The notes under the pieces: model-generated | The model's database searches: none | What the model was told of the DNA's origin: nothing | The model's input: only the letters and a program-made list of their open reading frames with translations | Shown: positions 14,171-15,666 of the stretch, piece by piece | Layout of the letters: every line of letters begins with the position of its first letter | Numbering within the stretch: the stretch's first letter is position 1 | Assembly: GCA_020852155.1 (NCBI GenBank) | Contig: JADZBJ010000439.1 | Location: forward strand, 1-15,666 | From: Saprospiraceae bacterium | Lineage (GTDB): Bacteria; Bacteroidota; Bacteroidia; Chitinophagales; Saprospiraceae | Length of the DNA: 15,666 bases | Direction of reading: 5' to 3' | Made by a program: the position numbers and the translations under genes

Positions 14171-15267
14171 TTTTTAGGTTTTAGAATGGTTTCACCTGCT
14201 GCGAGGCCACTCAGGATTTCCGCTTTGGTATAATCTTTCAGGCCGAGTTCTACGCGGCGTTTTTCCTTGTTTTCAAGGATTACTACCGAGTCGCCGACCA
14301 GATACGAGCGCGGGATGGTCAGGGCATTTTCTTTTTCCAGAATCACGATGTTGGCTTCGGTCGTTAAATTAGGGTACAAAACTGGCGGTTTTTTCGTGAA
14401 AACAGCCTCGACCGTGAATGTTCGCGTTCGTTCGTTCATGAGGGGATTGATTTGTGTAATGGACGCTTCGAATACTTCGTTTGGGTAACTGTCAAACTTC
14501 AGCAGTGCCTGCTGACCGTTTTTGATGCGCACAATGTCATTTTCATCCACCTGAAGTTCGACTATGAAATCACTCGCGTCGCCAATGAGCGCAACAGGAG
14601 TTTGAAGGTTCACCATTTCCCCTTGTTCCCGGGCAATGCTGTATATGCGCCCGTTGACTTCACTTCGGATGGTATAATCCTGAGCCATATTGCTGGAAAT
14701 AGACAACTGTTTTCGGGATTGCGCGGCGGCAAATTCGAGTTGTCTTTTCAGGTCATTGTACCTGAAAATGGCCGATTGCAGGTTATTTTGGGAAGTGGAA
14801 AAAGCCAGTTCGCGTTGTTCCAGTTCAAATTTGGAGCCGATTTGCTGCGCCCACAGTCCGCGTTGGCGGTCAAGCAAAATCGAATCGCTGGTCTTTTTGG
14901 CTCGAACGGTTTCAATGGTCGTTTTCAAGTCAGACAGTCGGTCGCCGACCGAGTTTGTTTGGGCAAAATCGGCGGCTATTCGGGCGTTTTCAGCTTGCAA
15001 TCGAGGTGTTTCGTTTTGGATAATGAACAGCGGATCGCCTTTTTTGACCATATCGCCTTCTTTCACCAGTACCTTTTGAATTAAACCGCCGACGGTCGAA
15101 AAAACCTGGTACTGATTTTTGCTTTTTATCGTGCCGGAGGCATAAACAGATTCGGTAATCTTTTCGAGAGACGGCTGTGTTTGCTCGCCTTTGGAGCCAC
15201 AAGCGGCAACTAAAAAAGAAAGCACGGTGAGCCTCAACAGAAGCGGTGGCAATAGTTGTTTTTTCAT
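14167..15267 (-). CDS. Periplasmic adaptor (HlyD/MacA family), lipoprotein
   Basis: 366 residues from ATG 15267. Signal MKKQLLPPLLLRLTVLSFLVAAC has lipobox VAAC (Cys23) and an unusual Arg within its hydrophobic part. A lipoyl-like half-motif, VGGLIQKVLVKEGDMVKKGDPLF, is followed by a helical hairpin of about 90 residues (roughly 90-185), then the second lipoyl half (YTIRSEVNGRIYSIAREQGEMV) and a beta-barrel with NERTRTFTVEAVF and a membrane-proximal end. These adaptors link an inner-membrane pump to an outer-membrane TolC-like channel. Together with the next two genes it forms a MacA-MacB-like exporter in which the MacB permease and ATPase are separate proteins. No outer-membrane factor is in the window. 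Substrate cannot be told from sequence. Confidence 0.9.
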   Translation of the reverse strand: MKKQLLPPLLLRLTVLSFLVAACGSKGEQTQPSLEKITESVYASGTIKSKNQYQVFSTVGGLIQKVLVKEGDMVKKGDPLFIIQNETPRLQAENARIAADFAQTNSVGDRLSDLKTTIETVRAKKTSDSILLDRQRGLWAQQIGSKFELEQRELAFSTSQNNLQSAIFRYNDLKRQLEFAAAQSRKQLSISSNMAQDYTIRSEVNGRIYSIAREQGEMVNLQTPVALIGDASDFIVELQVDENDIVRIKNGQQALLKFDSYPNEVFEASITQINPLMNERTRTFTVEAVFTKKPPVLYPNLTTEANIVILEKENALTIPRSYLVGDSVVILENKEKRRVELGLKDYTKAEILSGLAAGETILKPKK

Positions 15268-15349
15268 CTTATACCATGATTTGTACGTTTTGAAGGCGCT
15301 GCATTTTCAAGGGCAAGTTGCACACTGAACAGGACTTTGTCAACGGGAG

Positions 15350-15357
15350 CAAATTTA
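15350..15357 (-). promoter_or_regulatory. -7 box for the efflux operon
   Basis: On the minus strand the bases read TAAATTTG, an exact TAnnTTTG match 83 bases before ATG 15267. No TTTG was found at 17-23 bases further upstream, so this is a half-supported promoter. Confidence 0.4.
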
Positions 15358-15457
15358 ACCAATTATCGTAGAGAAACAGTCTATAAGTCTTTCTCAAATA
15401 CAACGATTCGCGGGGTGAAAACATCGCGGCGCACAGTGAAAACCACACTGCTTTTTG

Positions 15458-15500
15458 TTTCCCGCAGATTTCGCATAAAATCTGCGAAATCTGCGGGAAA
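15458..15500. repeat. TCTGCG-family repeat as a perfect 18-bp hairpin
   Basis: TTTCCCGCAGATTTCGCA (15458-15475), loop TAAAATC, TGCGAAATCTGCGGGAAA (15483-15500). All 18 pairs are Watson-Crick. It lies about 190 bases upstream of the efflux operon start. This is the most compact inverted form of the repeat in the window. Confidence 0.9.
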
Positions 15501-15666
15501 TTTGTTTTACTCAAAATTAATGCGAGGACTAAATTTTTAAAATGAGGCCGAAGGCAAAAGGAGGAAAGAGAACGGCGTTTCGTTGGTTTTTAACTTGGAA
15601 TAGACTATTTTTACAAAACGCCCGCTGTCTTTTATCGGCAACTCAAAGAGGTTTTGAACAAGTCAC
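15501..15666. other. Unassigned right end
   Basis: A plus-strand frame from ATG 15542 stays open to the window edge (41 codons, basic start MRPKAKGGKRTAFRWF). Its codons (AGG, AGA, CTA, TTA) are unlike those favoured by neighbouring genes, and nothing in it is recognisable, so it may be non-coding. The last 19 bases, GAGGTTTTGAACAAGTCAC (15648-15666), share 13 of 19 positions with the MITE end, including both termini, and may or may not begin another element. Confidence 0.3.

Noticed and set aside
14452..15084. 210-codon plus-strand frame
   Set aside because: Antisense shadow of the adaptor gene; hydrophobic-phenylalanine pattern typical of reversed codons.
15269..15514. 81-codon minus-strand frame upstream of the efflux adaptor
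   Set aside because: Its first 20 codons are a readthrough of the TCTGCG hairpin (reading ICEICGK-like), the rest spans the operon's promoter region, and no protein features are visible.

Overview
The window looks like chromosomal DNA of a free-living or commensal Bacteroidota bacterium, probably near the Saprospiria. This placement is inferred from gene content and signals, not from a marker gene. Supporting signs are exact matches to the Bacteroidota -7 promoter box (TAnnTTTG), AT-rich leaders without clear Shine-Dalgarno sequences, several lipoproteins with N-terminal lipoboxes, two secreted GH29 fucosidases, and intergenic space crowded with short palindromic and tandem repeats. There is no rRNA, tRNA or CRISPR array, and no complete transposase.

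Layout. 1-241: 3' end of an N-acetylmuramoyl-L-alanine amidase. 242-541: spacer with a 22-bp direct duplication. 542-3775 (+): a Dna2-like nuclease-helicase whose stop codon lies inside a TCTGCG-type repeat. 3776-3915: more of that repeat, as a large inverted repeat between convergent genes. 3916-5289 (-): a PhoD-like lipoprotein phosphatase. 5443-5772 (+): a small membrane protein flanked by three copies of one hairpin family. 5922-6923 (-): a LuxE-like acyl-activating enzyme. 6934-7425 (+): a small lipoprotein, divergent from the previous gene with only 10 bp between start codons. 7426-7904: a long AT-rich leader. 7905-8960 (+): a cysteine-rich lipoprotein with an internal domain duplication. 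9078-9238: a MITE with intact ends and a TCA target duplication, directly upstream of the first fucosidase. 9260-10579 and 10800-12233 (+): two alpha-L-fucosidases separated by heptamer and TCTGCG repeats. 12235-15267 (-): a three-gene MacAB-like ABC efflux operon (adaptor, FtsX-type permease, ATPase) with overlapping or abutting genes. 15268-15666: promoter region, a perfect 18-bp repeat hairpin and an unassigned end.

The genes do not form one obvious system. The clear functional groups are the fucosidase pair (release of fucose from glycans outside the cytoplasm) and the efflux operon. The phosphatase may serve phosphate scavenging. The nuclease-helicase stands alone and could serve repair or defence; the window does not decide which. 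The most distinctive material is non-coding: four loci of a TCTGCG repeat in different structural arrangements, a hairpin family with compensating stem changes around one small gene, and a MITE placed where it may have rebuilt a fucosidase promoter.
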